Translations under genes and position numbers: made by a program
Notes under the pieces: model-generated
Database searches by the model: none
Told to the model about the DNA's origin: nothing
The model's input: the letters and a program-made list of their open reading frames with translations, nothing else
Origin: a bacterium
Lineage (GTDB): Bacteria; Patescibacteriota; Microgenomatia; UBA1400; RBG-16-45-19
Length of the DNA stretch: 12,931 bases
Direction: 5' to 3'
Assembly: GCA_003247275.1 (NCBI GenBank)
Contig: QKAA01000005.1
Location: forward strand, 1 to 12,931
Shown here: positions 12,615-12,931 of the stretch, piece after piece
Position numbering within the stretch: position 1 is the first letter of the stretch
Layout of the letters: the number at the start of each line of letters is the position of its first letter

Positions 12615-12931
12615 ATGAGTCTTACTATCATCCTGTCAGTTTACTCTGGCATCCTTACCTTATGGATCATCATATTAACTGCGCTCATTGCCAAAGAAAA
12701 GCAAATTCTGCAGGATTTATCCAAAGGGGTTGTTAAAAAGGATTTAATTAGTGTCCTAAAACAACTAAATAGTTCACTCAAAATTGCCTCAAATAAAATT
12801 GAATTAGAAACAGAGCGAGTAACTAAGATTGAAAAGCAGCTAGAGCATCATTTTCAAAAGAGCGGTTTAGTGCGATTCAACCCTTTTTCTGACATGGGTG
12901 GAGATCAGAGCTTTTCTCTTTGCTTGCTCGA
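12615..12931 (+). CDS. DUF4446 family membrane protein, N-terminal part
   Basis: The frame stays open to the window edge, so 105 codons of a longer gene are visible. A transmembrane helix (about residues 4-26) is followed by a helical, coiled-coil-like region (about 28-80, Lys/Glu/Leu-rich) and then VRFNPFSDMGGDQSFSLCLL, the conserved core of DUF4446 proteins, where RFNPF and GGDQSFS are the hallmark. The family is found in Gram-positive bacteria and Candidate Phyla bacteria; its function is unknown to me. Divergent from the small tail-anchored protein operon, with both promoters in the 42-bp gap. Confidence 0.85.
   Translation, partial: MSLTIILSVYSGILTLWIIILTALIAKEKQILQDLSKGVVKKDLISVLKQLNSSLKIASNKIELETERVTKIEKQLEHHFQKSGLVRFNPFSDMGGDQSFSLCLL

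Noticed and set aside
1..12931. Alternative genetic code with TGA as Gly (code 25)
   Set aside because: Several intact genes end in TGA in positions that give normal family lengths, for example nfo.
1..12931. Defence system, prophage or transposon
   Set aside because: All larger genes are pilus, repair or peptidase genes or anchored unknowns; no integrase, transposase, nuclease-ATPase pair or terminal repeats were found.

Overview
The window looks like a chromosomal segment of an ultra-small, monoderm-like bacterium of the Candidate Phyla Radiation (Patescibacteria, most plausibly Microgenomates-like). The grounds are a compact type IV pilus (T4P) locus without PilP/PilQ outer-membrane genes in view, major and minor pilins of the GspG-like short type common there, overlapping genes, and -10 boxes placed 5-7 nt before ATG (leaderless transcripts). 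TGA is used as a normal stop (ends of the genes at 2385, 5938 and 9451), so the code is standard 11 and not code 25. The taxon is an inference from gene content; there is no rRNA or marker gene here to fix it.

Layout. 1-7256 is a type IV pilus locus. It begins with the 3' end of pilC (platform protein). Facing it on the minus strand is a three-gene, translationally coupled operon of prepilin-like proteins in the order PilV/GspI-like, PilW/GspJ-like, PilX/GspK-like (3734 down to 365). A mirror-symmetric divergent promoter (3741-3762) separates it from a plus-strand operon: a PilM-PilN fusion, a PilO-like protein and a 69-aa membrane protein. Next come the major pilin, with its own consensus promoter, strong Shine-Dalgarno site and double-hairpin terminator, and then an anchored protein with a Pro-Thr linker. 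7300-8826 is comM, a helicase associated with natural transformation, so the first two thirds can be read as a pilus / DNA-uptake locus.

8819-10940 is a genome-maintenance block: nfo (endonuclease IV) coupled to an unknown membrane-anchored protein, divergent from rdgB (ITP/XTP pyrophosphatase). 10937-12572 is a minus-strand operon: an 87-aa C-terminally anchored protein, a 55-aa zinc-ribbon protein and an M29-family aminopeptidase. Divergent from it, at the right edge, is the 5' part of a DUF4446-family membrane protein.

How the parts work together. PilC plus the PilM-N/PilO inner-membrane scaffold would support polymerisation of the major pilin. The I-J-K-like minor pilins would prime the fibre and decorate its tip; two of them are greatly enlarged with probable extracellular domains, which suggests surface or host-cell binding. 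No stretch over 300 bases lacks a gene. I see no RNA gene, transposon, CRISPR array or defence system. The most unusual content is the remodelled pilus (PilM-N fusion, giant modular minor pilins) and the leaderless promoter architecture.
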